A stretch of 64,000 nt of DNA, taken from the NCBI RefSeq assembly GCF_000341085.1, contig NZ_ANBA01000007.1, forward strand, positions 1 through 64,000. Reading direction: 5' to 3'. The position numbers were made by a program, and so were the translations under genes. Of this stretch, positions 52,006 through 60,630 are shown piece after piece; the first letter of the stretch is position 1, and each line of letters begins with the position of its first letter. The notes under the pieces are model-generated. The model saw nothing but the letters and a program-made list of their open reading frames with translations, was not told the DNA's origin and made no database searches. This DNA is from Nocardiopsis ganjiahuensis DSM 45031. Lineage in GTDB: Bacteria; Actinomycetota; Actinomycetes; Streptosporangiales; Streptosporangiaceae.

Positions 52006-52569
52006 ATGGCGATCATTTACAGAGCTACCCTCACACCGAACAAGCCGACTCTGATCAGTGCCTGGCTGGACACCCGGCCAGGGTCGGGCCAGGGGCCCGA
52101 CGAGGTGCTGGGCACCTACCGGTTCGACGACCCGGAGGGCGAGGTCGGCGTGGAGGCGTTCCTGCTCCGGCGCGGGGGCCGGCTGCTCCACCTTCCGCTG
52201 ACCTACCGCGGCGCTCCGCTCGACGGCCACGACAGCGACCTCGTCGGTACCGTGGAGCACTCCGTCCTGGGGAAGCGATGGGTCTACGACGGAACCGCGG
52301 ACGAGGTGGCTCTCGCGTGTTTCCGGCGGGCCCTGAACGGCGAGCAGGAGCAGGCGGAGCTGGAGGTCTGGGAGGGCGACCGTCCCGTGGAGCGGAGAGC
52401 GCAGCAGGTCGTGGTCACCAGGGAGAACGGCACCGGTGGTGACGACACCGGGGCGTCTCGGGGCGGGGAGCTGCTGCTGCCCCACGTGCTGGACGACGCC
52501 CCGGAGGGGCGGTCACGGTTGCGCGCGCGGTGGGCGGACCAGCAGGCGGTGGTCGCGGCACTGGTCTAG
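52006..52569 (+). CDS. Maltokinase N-terminal cap-like domain protein (CG0192-like)
   Basis: A 187-residue protein. It has MAIIYRATLTPNKPTLISAW, TYRFDDPEGEVGVEAFLLRR, LTYRGAPLDGHDSDLVGTVE and VLGKRWVYDGTADEVALACF, matching small actinobacterial proteins similar to the N-terminal cap of maltokinase. The kinase domain is absent, so it is probably not an enzyme on its own. Role unknown. Weak ribosome site before the ATG at 52006. Confidence 0.8.
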   Translation: MAIIYRATLTPNKPTLISAWLDTRPGSGQGPDEVLGTYRFDDPEGEVGVEAFLLRRGGRLLHLPLTYRGAPLDGHDSDLVGTVEHSVLGKRWVYDGTADEVALACFRRALNGEQEQAELEVWEGDRPVERRAQQVVVTRENGTGGDDTGASRGGELLLPHVLDDAPEGRSRLRARWADQQAVVAALV

Positions 52570-52609
52570 CCGGACCGGGGGCCCGGGTCCGGCCGGACCA
52601 GGGGCGGGC

Positions 52610-53149
52610 TCACCGCTCCAGGAGGGCTGAGACGGCCCTGTCCAGGCGGGCGGCCCTTCCGGCCGGGGTCCTGGCCTTCAGCAACGGCAGGACGAGGCCG
52701 TAACGGCTGGTCCTGTCGAGTTCGGCGAAGCGCGCGGCCGCTTCGGGCCGAGCGGCCAGGGCCTCGGCGAGGTCGGGTGGGACGGTGGCGTCGCGCTGGG
52801 CGGCGTAGGCCGAGTCCCATCGGCCGTCCGCCCGGGCGGCCTCCACCTGGGCCAGTCCGGGCGGTCGCACACGGCCCGCGCGCATCAGGGCCTCCACGCG
52901 TTCGACGTTCACCCGCGACCAGGCGCTGCCCCTGCGGCGGGGGGAGTACCGCTGCAGGTAGTGGCGCTCGTCGTGGGACCTGCGGTGGCTGTCGATCCAG
53001 CCGTGGCACAGAGCCACGTCCAGAGCCTCCCGCGCGGTGACCGAAAGGGCGCCCGAGCCCTTCTTGGCGATTTTCAGCCAGGCCTCGCCCGCGTCGTGGT
53101 GCCGGTCCAGCCACGCCTCCCACGCGGCGGCGTCGTCGAAGTGCATCAT
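52610..53149 (-). CDS. YdeI/OmpD-associated family protein
   Basis: A 179-residue protein of the YdeI family: AWEAWLDRHHDAGEAWLKIA, EALDVALCHGWIDSHRRSHD, QRYSPRRRGSAWSRVNVERV, then a C-terminal segment with DLAEALAARPEAAARFAELD. Function is not known; relatives in E. coli are linked to cationic-peptide resistance. Its double ATG start overlaps the stop of the VOC gene, giving a coupled two-gene operon read divergently from the WYL regulator. Confidence 0.85.
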   Translation of the reverse strand: MMHFDDAAAWEAWLDRHHDAGEAWLKIAKKGSGALSVTAREALDVALCHGWIDSHRRSHDERHYLQRYSPRRRGSAWSRVNVERVEALMRAGRVRPPGLAQVEAARADGRWDSAYAAQRDATVPPDLAEALAARPEAAARFAELDRTSRYGLVLPLLKARTPAGRAARLDRAVSALLER

Positions 53150-53553
53150 CGACCCTGAACCTCCAGGTAGTGGCGGTTGTACATGACGCCCAGCACGTTG
53201 CCGAACGGGTCGACCACCGACGCGGTGACGAAACCCGGCCCCCGCTCGGTGAGCGGCGTGTGCGGTGCGGCCCCCAGGGACAGCAGGCGGTCCAGGGCGG
53301 CCTCCACGTCGTCGACGTGCCAGTACAGGACCGCTCCGCCCGGGGCCGTGGCGGCTCCCGCCGGGGCGTAGCGCCGGTCGATGAGGCCGAGTTCGGTCTG
53401 CCGGTCGCCGATCCTGAACTCGTAGTAGGCGGCCGGCTCGCCGCCGCCGGGGCGCTCGAAGTACGGCTCCGCGCCCAGTACCTCCACGTACCAGTCCTTG
53501 GCGGCCTCCACGTCGTCGGCCCAGAAGCTGATGGTCGCGGGTCCTCGCAGCAT
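53146..53553 (-). CDS. VOC (glyoxalase/bleomycin-resistance) family protein
   Basis: A 135-residue metalloenzyme-fold protein: ATISFWADDVEAAKDWYVEV, LGAEPYFERPGGG, YEFRIGDRQTELGLID, VLYWHVDDVEAALDRL and FVTASVVDPFGNVLGVMYNR, the paired beta-alpha-beta units of the VOC superfamily. It may be a dioxygenase-like or drug-binding protein; residues do not decide. AGGGAGAACC precedes the ATG. It is the first gene of an operon divergent from the WYL regulator and lies next to that regulator's probable operator. Confidence 0.9.
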   Translation of the reverse strand: MLRGPATISFWADDVEAAKDWYVEVLGAEPYFERPGGGEPAAYYEFRIGDRQTELGLIDRRYAPAGAATAPGGAVLYWHVDDVEAALDRLLSLGAAPHTPLTERGPGFVTASVVDPFGNVLGVMYNRHYLEVQGR

Positions 53554-53599
53554 GGTGGTTCTCCCTGTCGATTCGGTGACAGGAACGATCCTTCCTTCT

Positions 53600-53624
53600 A
53601 AAGTGCTCATCGACTGAGCACTTT
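53600..53624. promoter_or_regulatory. Probable WYL-regulator operator, perfect inverted repeat
   Basis: AAAGTGCTCA and its exact complement TGAGCACTTT flank TCGAC in the 96-base spacer between the divergent VOC gene and the WYL regulator. Position and symmetry fit an autoregulatory operator controlling both directions. Confidence 0.8.
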
Positions 53625-53649
53625 CCACGGGAACTTTCGAGGGGGCGCG

Positions 53650-54606
53650 ATGCGCGCGGACCGGCTCGTCGCGGGCCTGTTGTACCTGCAGTCCCGGGGG
53701 ACGGTGACCGCCGCCGAGCTGGCCGAGGAGCTGGAGGTGTCCCTGGCCACCGCCCGGCGCGACCTCGAGGCCATGTCCGCCGCGGGCATCCCGGTGTACG
53801 CGCAGCCGGGGCGCGGCGGCGGCTGGTCGCTGGTCGGCGGGGCCCGAACCGATCTCACGGGCCTGACCGCACCGGAGGCGCAGGCGCTGTTCCTGCTCCT
53901 GGGGCCGGCCGCGTCCGGCTCGGACCGGACGAGGTCGGCTCTGCGCAAACTCCTGAGGGCCCTGCCCAGGACCCTGCGGGAGGACGCGGAAGCCGCGGCC
54001 GACGCCACGGTGGTCGACCCCGTGCGATGGGGTGAGCGGGACCGGCGGAGCCCCGAAACGCTGAAGGTCCTCCAGAACGCCGTGGTCCGCCGAACGGAGC
54101 TCCGCCTGACCTACGCGGGCAGGTCCGGTCAGCCCGGCGAACGCCTGGTCCACCCCTGGGGCCTCGTCGACAAGGACGGGACCTGGTACCTGCTCGCGGG
54201 GACCGAACGCGGACGTCGGACCTTCAGGGTCGATCGGATGCTCGGGGTGGAGCCGACCGGTCGTCCCGCCGAGCGCCCGGACGACTTCACGGTCGCGGCG
54301 GCCTGGGAGGAGGTCGTCGAGGAGATGGAACGACGGCGTTCACGCACCTGGGCCACGGTCCTCGCCGACGCCGGGTCCGTTCCGGTGCTGAGGTCCCACT
54401 TCGGCAGGCACTGCCACGTGGAGGCCGGGGGAGAGGGCGGTGACGGGCGTGTCCGGGTCCGCCTGGCCGCGCCGACCCCCCTGGACATCGCCCGCAACCT
54501 CGCGGGGTGGGGTTCGGCGGTCGAAGTGGTCGGGCCGCGCAGTGTCCGGGACGAGCTGGCACGGATCGGGGCGGAGCTCACCGGCCGCTACGCCGATCTG
54601 CCCTGA
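53650..54606 (+). CDS. WYL-domain DeoR/YafY-type transcriptional regulator
   Basis: A 318-residue regulator. The N-terminal HTH (GTVTAAELAEELEVSLATAR) is followed by a WYL domain with WGLVDKDGTWYLLAGTERGR and TFRVDRMLGVEPTG, and a C-terminal WCX-like domain (ATPLD-type strand APTPLDIARNLAGWG). Such regulators commonly control an adjacent VOC gene, as here, by a shared operator. The ligand is unknown. Start ATG at 53650 after GAGGGGGCG. Confidence 0.9.
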   Translation: MRADRLVAGLLYLQSRGTVTAAELAEELEVSLATARRDLEAMSAAGIPVYAQPGRGGGWSLVGGARTDLTGLTAPEAQALFLLLGPAASGSDRTRSALRKLLRALPRTLREDAEAAADATVVDPVRWGERDRRSPETLKVLQNAVVRRTELRLTYAGRSGQPGERLVHPWGLVDKDGTWYLLAGTERGRRTFRVDRMLGVEPTGRPAERPDDFTVAAAWEEVVEEMERRRSRTWATVLADAGSVPVLRSHFGRHCHVEAGGEGGDGRVRVRLAAPTPLDIARNLAGWGSAVEVVGPRSVRDELARIGAELTGRYADLP

Positions 54607-54798
54607 GCCCCCGGGCCCTCGAGCCCTTTTGGGCTCCGGAGCCCGCCCCTTCAGTGCCCGGGCAGATGTGTGATTCCGGAAGAGGTATCGAAAAGTTTCG
54701 GCAATCGACGTGGGTCGTGGACCGTTGTGGAACCGGATCTCAGTAGCGTTCCTTTTCGTGTCCCATGAGGGTGCGGATTGATCAGGGAAAACGCCAAC

Positions 54799-54833
54799 TT
54801 AATGGTCGTTAATGTTTCCGAAATATTCCGGAA
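54799..54833. promoter_or_regulatory. AT-rich repeat region before the xylanase gene
   Basis: TTAATG occurs twice (54799, 54809) four bases apart, followed by TTCCGAAATATTCCGGAA (54816-54833), palindromic at eight of nine pairs. This is the most AT-rich patch of 54607-55007, which otherwise holds no gene. It may be the xylanase promoter and operator. Confidence 0.5.
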
Positions 54834-55007
54834 GTTATTGACGAGAGGTCCTGTGGAGCAGATACTCCGTGGCACGGCAATCCGCCACCCCCCGCCGCGC
54901 GGTAGGGCACCGACACCCGGTGAGCCTCTCCCAGGTTCCGGAGGTCCCTCCCGTCCGTACCGCGCCGTCCGGCCTCGCAGCCGGGCCACACCAGGAGGAA
55001 GCTGACC

Positions 55008-55697
55008 GTGAACGACATCCCCAGACCCCCGTTCAGCCGCAGGAACTTCATCGGCCTCGCCGGGGCCGGAGCCCTCGCGGCGGCGGCGCCTTCGCTGCTG
55101 CTCCCCGGCACCGCGCACGCCCAGACCATCACCGAGAACCAGACCGGCACCCACGACGGCTACTTCTACTCGTTCTGGACCGACGGAGGCGGCTCGGTGT
55201 CCATGACCCTGGGCTCCGGCGGTAACTACAGCACCTCGTGGACCGACACGGGGAACTTCGTCTGCGGCAAGGGCTGGAGCAACGGCGGGCGCAGGAACGT
55301 GAACTACTCGGGCAGCTTCAGCCCGTCCGGCAACGGCTACCTGTGCCTGTACGGCTGGACCTCGAACCCGCTCGTGGAGTACTACATCGTCGACAACTTC
55401 GGGACCTACCGGCCCGAGGGCGACTTCCGCGGCACGGTCTACAGCGACGGCGGAACCTACGACATCTACCACACGATGCGTTACGACTCGCCCTCCGTGG
55501 AAGGTGACAGCGAGACGTTCCCGCAGTTCTGGAGCGTCCGCCAATCCACCCGCACCGGAGGGACCATCACCAGCGGCAACCACTTCGACGCCTGGGGCGG
55601 CGCCGGGATGCAGCTGGGCGCGTTCAGCCACTACATGATCCTGGCGACCGAGGGCTACCAGAGCAGCGGCAGCTCCAACCTCAGCGTCAGCGGCTAG
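55008..55697 (+). CDS. Secreted GH11 endo-1,4-beta-xylanase (Tat signal)
   Basis: A 229-residue enzyme. The signal peptide has a twin-arginine motif (SRRNFIG) and ends in TAHA, predicting Tat export of a folded protein. The GH11 jelly-roll is clear: [12 protein letters not shown], the nucleophile Glu124 in [10 protein letters not shown], the [10 protein letters not shown] thumb region and acid/base Glu215 in [12 protein letters not shown]. It cuts xylan backbones. No carbohydrate-binding module. GTG start after AGGAGGAAGC. An AT-rich repeat region lies upstream and a strong terminator follows. Confidence 0.95.
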   Translation: MNDIPRPPFSRRNFIGLAGAGALAAAAPSLLLPGTAHAQTITENQTGTHDGYFYSFWTDGGGSVSMTLGSGGNYSTSWTDTGNFVCGKGWSNGGRRNVNYSGSFSPSGNGYLCLYGWTSNPLVEYYIVDNFGTYRPEGDFRGTVYSDGGTYDIYHTMRYDSPSVEGDSETFPQFWSVRQSTRTGGTITSGNHFDAWGGAGMQLGAFSHYMILATEGYQSSGSSNLSVSG

Positions 55698-55723
55698 GAG
55701 CCCCGGGTCGGCAGGTCCGGTTG

Positions 55724-55757
55724 CCGGGGCCCGGGAGTCACCGCTCCCGGGCCCCGG
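55724..55757. terminator. 14-bp hairpin after the xylanase gene
   Basis: CCGGGGCCCGGGAG pairs exactly with CTCCCGGGCCCCGG over a 6-base loop, between the xylanase stop and the convergent hypothetical gene. It should serve both directions. Confidence 0.8.
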
Positions 55758-55846
55758 GCCTGTCGACAGCGTCCCGGTACGCCTGCCCGAACCGCTGGGC
55801 CCGACGGCGGTCCGGCCTCTGCCCGCGGACGGGGCCCTCGGTCCGG

Positions 55847-56281
55847 TCAGGGATGGTCGAAGGCGGGCAGCTCCACCACGGGGGCACTCGTGTACTCCAC
55901 ACCGCGTTCGGGCGGGAGGGGTTCGCCCGAGGCCGAGTCGGTGCAGTGGGCGTCGAACATCTCCGCCTCGTCCAGGGGGATCAGGGAACGTGCCCCCAGG
56001 CGCCAGCCGCGGACCAGCTTGACCGGGACGGCGACCCCGTGGGGCAGCGTGTGGGAGGTCCGGTCGGTGAAGGTGCGCAGGACCAGGGCGGCGGGGGAGT
56101 CACCGGTGAAGGCGGTGTAGAGCCGCTCCGCCACCTCGGGGTGCTCGACCTCGAAGGCCTCTCCCCTTCGGTCGACGGCGGTGGACATCGGGTATCGGGC
56201 GTTCAGGGTGAGGATGTGGTGGTCGCCGGGCAGGTCGCGGAGGACGGCACGCAGCAGGGCGTGGGCGTTCGGGGAGAGCAT
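55847..56281 (-). CDS. Hypothetical protein
   Basis: A 144-residue soluble protein with no recognised domain. Plausible coding features: G/C third positions, charged and aromatic balance (EAFEVEHPEVAERLYTAFTG, PLDEAEMFDAHC). The ATG at 56281 has GGGGAG directly before it, unusually close. It converges on the xylanase terminator. Function unknown. Confidence 0.6.
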   Translation of the reverse strand: MLSPNAHALLRAVLRDLPGDHHILTLNARYPMSTAVDRRGEAFEVEHPEVAERLYTAFTGDSPAALVLRTFTDRTSHTLPHGVAVPVKLVRGWRLGARSLIPLDEAEMFDAHCTDSASGEPLPPERGVEYTSAPVVELPAFDHP

Positions 56282-56470
56282 CTCCCCAGTATGTGCCGGT
56301 CGCGCAGGCTGAAACGGGTTGTCCACAGGCCTGATCGGGTCGGAGCGGGGCCAGGACCCTGTGTGGGGGGACACCTCTGGTCCCGGCCCCGCCGCCTGGT
56401 GAACCGAACAGCCGGGCTGTCGTGCTGTCCGTCCCTTGTGGCTGATGCGCCCGCGGTCGGCGTTCCGGAC

Positions 56471-57277
56471 TCAGGCGTTCGAGGCCACGTCCGACTCCGC
56501 CGGGGTCCGGAAGTACTGGTGGGGCTGGAAGACGCAGATGTTGGTCTCGCTCTGCACGTTGGCGTCGGTGACCTCGACGAAGTAGGAGTAGGGGGTCCCG
56601 GCCGCCAGGTCGGCCTCCACCCGGACCGAGGAGCGGTTCAGGCCCGCGTCGGCCCGGCCGCGCATGCGCTCGACGAAGATGTTGTCCCACCAGGTCAGGT
56701 TCTGGGTGTCGAACTCCCGGGCGGACCCGCCGGTGGACAACCGGTAGATGTAGTAGGCGTCCGGCCCCCGGGACCGGTTCAGCGTCTGCCAGGAGCACTC
56801 GAGTTCACCGCCGACCGGCACGGAGGCCAGCTCTTCGCGGGCCGCGGGGCGGAAGGACGCGACCAGCTCGTCGCGGCGGGCGGTGTAGTGCTCGACCATC
56901 GAGCGGGAGGCCGTGATGTCCTGGTGGCGCGAACGGCTCTGGACGCTGCCGTCGGTCCCCATCACTTCGATCGTGTACACGCCGCCCGGCAGGAAACCGG
57001 TGGGCAGGTTGACCATGTACCAGTAGTAGTCGAGGGTGCGGTCGTAGATGTAGCCGTCGGTGTCGGCCGGTGTGAACAGCTGGTTGGTGAACTCCACCCG
57101 GTATCCGTCCGGTCCGCGGGCGGTGATGGAGTGCACCAGCTCGGGGGTGGGTGTACCGGGGGTGGGGTGGAAGGAGACCAGGAACTTGTGCTGCTCCTTG
57201 GGAAGCGGGCTCCCGTCGAAGTCCCAGTAGACGTCGCAGGCCATGATGTCGTAGATGCGCAGAGGGCTTTCTTCCAC
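56471..57277 (-). CDS. Hypothetical beta-rich soluble protein
   Basis: A 268-residue protein of unknown function with many aromatic residues and likely beta structure (LRIYDIMACDVYWDFDG, VEFTNQLFTPADTDGYIYDR, LDYYWYMVNLPTGFLPGGVY, TPYSYFVEVTDANVQSETN). No signal peptide, membrane helix or known motif is seen; the PYSYFVEV-type end is reminiscent of fibronectin-like domains. AGGGAGAACC precedes the ATG. It is divergent from a secreted hydrolase gene across 223 bases. Confidence 0.7.
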   Translation of the reverse strand: MEESPLRIYDIMACDVYWDFDGSPLPKEQHKFLVSFHPTPGTPTPELVHSITARGPDGYRVEFTNQLFTPADTDGYIYDRTLDYYWYMVNLPTGFLPGGVYTIEVMGTDGSVQSRSRHQDITASRSMVEHYTARRDELVASFRPAAREELASVPVGGELECSWQTLNRSRGPDAYYIYRLSTGGSAREFDTQNLTWWDNIFVERMRGRADAGLNRSSVRVEADLAAGTPYSYFVEVTDANVQSETNICVFQPHQYFRTPAESDVASNA

Positions 57278-57500
57278 GGTGGTTCTCCCTCGTCGGGGGC
57301 GGGTGCCGCCCAGTGTGGGGCGGGGTGGGCACCGTGCGCATCGGTGGAACGACCGTGCTTCCGAAGGCCCTGCGCGAGGGCATCGGTGATGTCACCCGTT
57401 GGCCCGGAACTCCCGTTGACACTCGTGTCAGGGCGGCGGATATTCGCTTCCCGACGCACCGGAGGACGCCGGTGCGGTCCTCCACCCGCAGGAGAACGCA

Positions 57501-58358
57501 ATGGGAAACAGGAACCTCGCCCGACGCTGTCTGGCCGTCCTCGCAGGCCCGCTGATGGCCGCGGCACTCGTCTCGACGCCGTCGGCGGCAGCGGAGACCG
57601 AGTCCGTGGAGACCTTCGGCGGCACCGGACCCTACGAGGCCGGGTACGTCACCGACTGGCGGCTGCGCGACCACACCGTCTACCGCCCCCTGGAACTGCC
57701 CGACGACGAACCGCTGCCGGTCGTGGCCTGGGGCAACGGTGCCTGCCGTGCCGACGGGACGTGGTTCGAGAACATTCTCACCGAGTTCGCCTCGCACGGG
57801 TTCCTGGTGATCGCCAACGGCCGGCCGGGCGGCTCCGGAAGCACCGACGCCGAGATGCTCACCGAAGCCGTCGACTGGGCGGAATCCGCGAACACCCGCC
57901 TGTTCAGCGAGTACCGCGGCCGTATCGACACCGACCGGGTGGCGGTCATGGGCCAGTCGTGCGGCGGATTGGAGACCTACGAGGTCGCCGACGACCCCCG
58001 CATCACCACCACGGTGATCTGGAACAGCGGCATGTTCAGCGACCGCGATCCCCACCGGCTCTCGCACCTGCACGCGCCCGTCGCCTACTTCACCGGCGGT
58101 CCTAGCGACATCGCCTACGAGAACTCGCTGAACGACTGGCGGGACCTGCCGGAGGGGTTGCCCGCCTTCATGGGCCACCTCGACGTCGGCCACTACGGGA
58201 CCTTCCCCGAGCCCGACGGCGGTGAGTACGGGCGGGTCGGGACCGCCTGGCTCAAGTGGTACCTCAAGGACGACGCCGAGGCCGCGGAACTGTTCGTCGG
58301 TGACGACTGCGGCCTGTGCGCCGACCCCGAGTGGGACGTCGAGCAGAAGAACCTGTGA
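57501..58358 (+). CDS. Secreted alpha/beta hydrolase
   Basis: A 285-residue secreted hydrolase. A signal peptide ends near SAAAE (~31). The nucleophile Ser is in VAVMGQSCGGLETY, the acid is likely in the TGGPSDIAYE region, and the catalytic His is in VGHYGTF. The WGNGACRADGTWFENIL segment matches the oxyanion side of fungal-type feruloyl-esterase/cutinase-like proteins. Substrate is unknown; a xylanase gene 1.8 kb upstream makes a plant-cell-wall ester possible. CAGGAGAACGC precedes the ATG. A near-perfect hairpin follows. Confidence 0.85.
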   Translation: MGNRNLARRCLAVLAGPLMAAALVSTPSAAAETESVETFGGTGPYEAGYVTDWRLRDHTVYRPLELPDDEPLPVVAWGNGACRADGTWFENILTEFASHGFLVIANGRPGGSGSTDAEMLTEAVDWAESANTRLFSEYRGRIDTDRVAVMGQSCGGLETYEVADDPRITTTVIWNSGMFSDRDPHRLSHLHAPVAYFTGGPSDIAYENSLNDWRDLPEGLPAFMGHLDVGHYGTFPEPDGGEYGRVGTAWLKWYLKDDAEAAELFVGDDCGLCADPEWDVEQKNL

Positions 58359-58438
58359 TCGCGCCCTGCCCCGGAACCGACTGACGGAGACGGCGCCCGG
58401 AGCGGTGCCTCCCGCCCGGGGCCGCTCCCGCGCCCCGA

Positions 58439-58475
58439 GGCCGCGGATCCGGTCACCCCGACCGGGTCCGCGGCC
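58439..58475. terminator. 16-bp hairpin between convergent genes
   Basis: Arms at 58439-58454 and 58460-58475 pair across a 5-base loop with one wobble. It lies between the hydrolase stop and the stop of the minus-strand regulator and should end both transcripts. Confidence 0.8.
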
Positions 58476-58484
58476 GGCCGCGCC

Positions 58485-59147
58485 CTACTCGGGTTGTTCG
58501 CGGAGGTAGGTGAGGACGGCCATGACGCGGCGGTCCACGTCGGTGCCGTCCGGGGGGAGGTCCAGTTTGGCGAGGATGTTGCCGATGTGCTTGCCCACGG
58601 TGGGTTCGGAGACCACGAGGTCCCGGGCGATCCTCGCGTTGGAGTGGCCCTCGGCGAGCAGGGCCAGGACCTCGCGTTCGCGTTCGGAGAGCCGTTCCAG
58701 GGGTGTGCTGCGACGGCGGACGAGCTGGCGTACGACGGCGGGGTCGATGACCGTGCCGCCTCCGTGGACGCGGCGCAGGGTGTCGGCGAAGTCGGCGACG
58801 TCGACCACGCGCTCCTTCAGCACGTAGCCGATGCCGCGGCCGTTCTGGGAGTCGAGCAGCTCCGCCGCGTAGCTGGACTCGACGTACTGGCTGAGCGCCA
58901 CCACGGGCAGGGACGGGCGTCGCAGGCGCATCCGGACGGCGGCGCGCAGACCCTCGTCGCTGAAACCCGGCGGCATGCGGATGTCGGTGACCACCAGGTC
59001 GGGTTCGTGTTCGTCGACCGCCCCGACCAGGGCCTCGGCGTCCCCGACCGCGGCGGCGACCTCGAACCCGAACCTCTGGAGGAGGCCGGCCAGACCCTCG
59101 CGCAGCAGGGCGCCGTCCTCGGCCAGTACTACCCGGATGGAAGACAA
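58485..59147 (-). CDS. NarL/FixJ-family response regulator
   Basis: A 220-residue regulator. The receiver has its phosphoacceptor Asp55 in LVVTDIRMPPG, and the C-terminal LuxR-type HTH reads RLSEREREVLALLAEG, SNARIARDLVVSEPTVGKHI. The TTG start lies 18 bases inside the kinase gene's 3' end, so translation is coupled; GGAG precedes it. It pairs with the kinase encoded just upstream on the same strand. Targets are unknown. Confidence 0.92.
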   Translation of the reverse strand: MSSIRVVLAEDGALLREGLAGLLQRFGFEVAAAVGDAEALVGAVDEHEPDLVVTDIRMPPGFSDEGLRAAVRMRLRRPSLPVVALSQYVESSYAAELLDSQNGRGIGYVLKERVVDVADFADTLRRVHGGGTVIDPAVVRQLVRRRSTPLERLSEREREVLALLAEGHSNARIARDLVVSEPTVGKHIGNILAKLDLPPDGTDVDRRVMAVLTYLREQPE

Positions 59148-60532
59148 GGGATCTCCGCTCGCAGCCGTGTGGGACCGCCGGGGGGACTGGACAGCCAGAT
59201 CCGGCCGCCCACGACGGCGACCCGGTCGGCCAGACCGGTCAGCCCGGTGCCCCCTCCGGGGTCGGCGCCGCCCCGGCCGTCGTCGGTGGTTTCCAGGACC
59301 AGCGTGTCACCGTCGAGTACGGCGTTCAACCGGACCTCGGTGGCCCCGGCGTGTTTGGTGACGTTACTGAGTGATTCGGCGGCCACGTAGTAGGCGGTGT
59401 TCTCCACGTGCGCGGGCAGGCGCCCGGGCAGGTTCACGTGGGTGCGCACCGGGACGGCGGAGCGGTCGGCCAGCTCCGGGAGGGCCGCGGGCAGCCCTCG
59501 GTCGCTGAGGACCTTGGGGTGGATGCCGTGGACGATCTCGCGCAGGGAGCCGATGATCTCCTTGGCCTGTCCGTGCACCGAGGCGAGCGTGCGCTCCATC
59601 TCGCTGCCGGGCGGGGCGTCCATGCGGGCCAGGCCCACCTGCATGGCCAGGGAGATCAACTGCTGCTGGGCGCCGTCGTGCAGGTCGCGTTCGATGCGTC
59701 GGCGCTCGGCCTCGAAGGCGTCCACCAGGCGGGCGCGGGACCGGGTGACCTCGACCAGTTCCGAACGCAGCTCCTCGGTGCCGCGGTCGTCCAGCAGGAC
59801 ACGGGCCAGGGCGGCGTTCGCGTGGGCCGCGAGGGCGGCGGCGTAGGGGGTGAGCAGGAGGAGGAGGGTTCCGAGGGCGGCCAGGGGGAGCGTGCTCAGC
59901 GGGGTGTCGAACTCCCAGGGGAAGACAGCCACGGTCTCCCCGAGGGCGGTGATCACCGGGGTGGCGATCAGGAAGGGGCCCACACCGGCGAACCAGTACA
60001 GCACGGTCCAGCTGAGGACGTCGACGACGACGATCAGCAGGAGCAGGTAGGCGAACTCGCGCCAGGTCGCGGCCTCGGTGTAGCGGATCCGGGCCCAGCG
60101 GAGCACGCCCCTGCCGGTCGGCCGGTGCCCGCTGGTCAGCCGGGGGTGGACCAGGCGCAGCCGCCACCGTTCCAGTGCGGCGACGGGCACCGCGACCAGG
60201 GGGCCGAGAGCCAGCAGGAGGGCCAGCCCTGATCCCAGCAGGGCCGCCAGGAACCAGTCCGGACGGCTGTGGCCCCTGGCGATCTCCTCCACGGCGTCGG
60301 CCAGGACGAGGAGGGGGAAGGTGATCGGGACGATCAGCCCGGCGAGCACGGCCCCGACGGCCGCGGTCGAGGCCAGGTGGAGCAGGCTCCGCCAGGGCCA
60401 GGACGACAGCAGGAAGCGCCGATGCGGTAGCCGCCGCAGCGCCTCCAGGGGTGTGCGGGGCGGTGGCGGCTCCCGGCCCATCTCCGGCTGCGTTCCCCGG
60501 TACGGGTCCGGGGCGGCGCTCTCCTCACTCAC
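59129..60532 (-). CDS. NarL-type sensor histidine kinase (HisKA_3)
   Basis: A 467-residue kinase. About four to six membrane helices lie in the first 240 residues (for example SLLHLASTAAVGAVLAGLIV, YLLLLIVVVDVLSW), with no large external domain. The HisKA_3 box RRIERDLHDGAQQQLISLA has His285, and the ATPase domain has NVTKHAGATEV, TDDGRGG and GTGLTGLADRV. It phosphorylates the coupled regulator. GTG start without a strong ribosome site; an ATG at 60478 is an alternative. It is preceded by the PhoX-like gene on the same strand (98-base gap). Confidence 0.9.
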   Translation of the reverse strand: MSEESAAPDPYRGTQPEMGREPPPPRTPLEALRRLPHRRFLLSSWPWRSLLHLASTAAVGAVLAGLIVPITFPLLVLADAVEEIARGHSRPDWFLAALLGSGLALLLALGPLVAVPVAALERWRLRLVHPRLTSGHRPTGRGVLRWARIRYTEAATWREFAYLLLLIVVVDVLSWTVLYWFAGVGPFLIATPVITALGETVAVFPWEFDTPLSTLPLAALGTLLLLLTPYAAALAAHANAALARVLLDDRGTEELRSELVEVTRSRARLVDAFEAERRRIERDLHDGAQQQLISLAMQVGLARMDAPPGSEMERTLASVHGQAKEIIGSLREIVHGIHPKVLSDRGLPAALPELADRSAVPVRTHVNLPGRLPAHVENTAYYVAAESLSNVTKHAGATEVRLNAVLDGDTLVLETTDDGRGGADPGGGTGLTGLADRVAVVGGRIWLSSPPGGPTRLRAEIPCLPSG

Positions 60533-60630
60533 GGGCCCAAACTACGGGAGCCACCGCCCCGGATGAAGACGGGACGCCCCACCCTCCGACTACGGGCCTG
60601 CCCTACCCGGGGCCTGTCGGCCCGGCCGGT

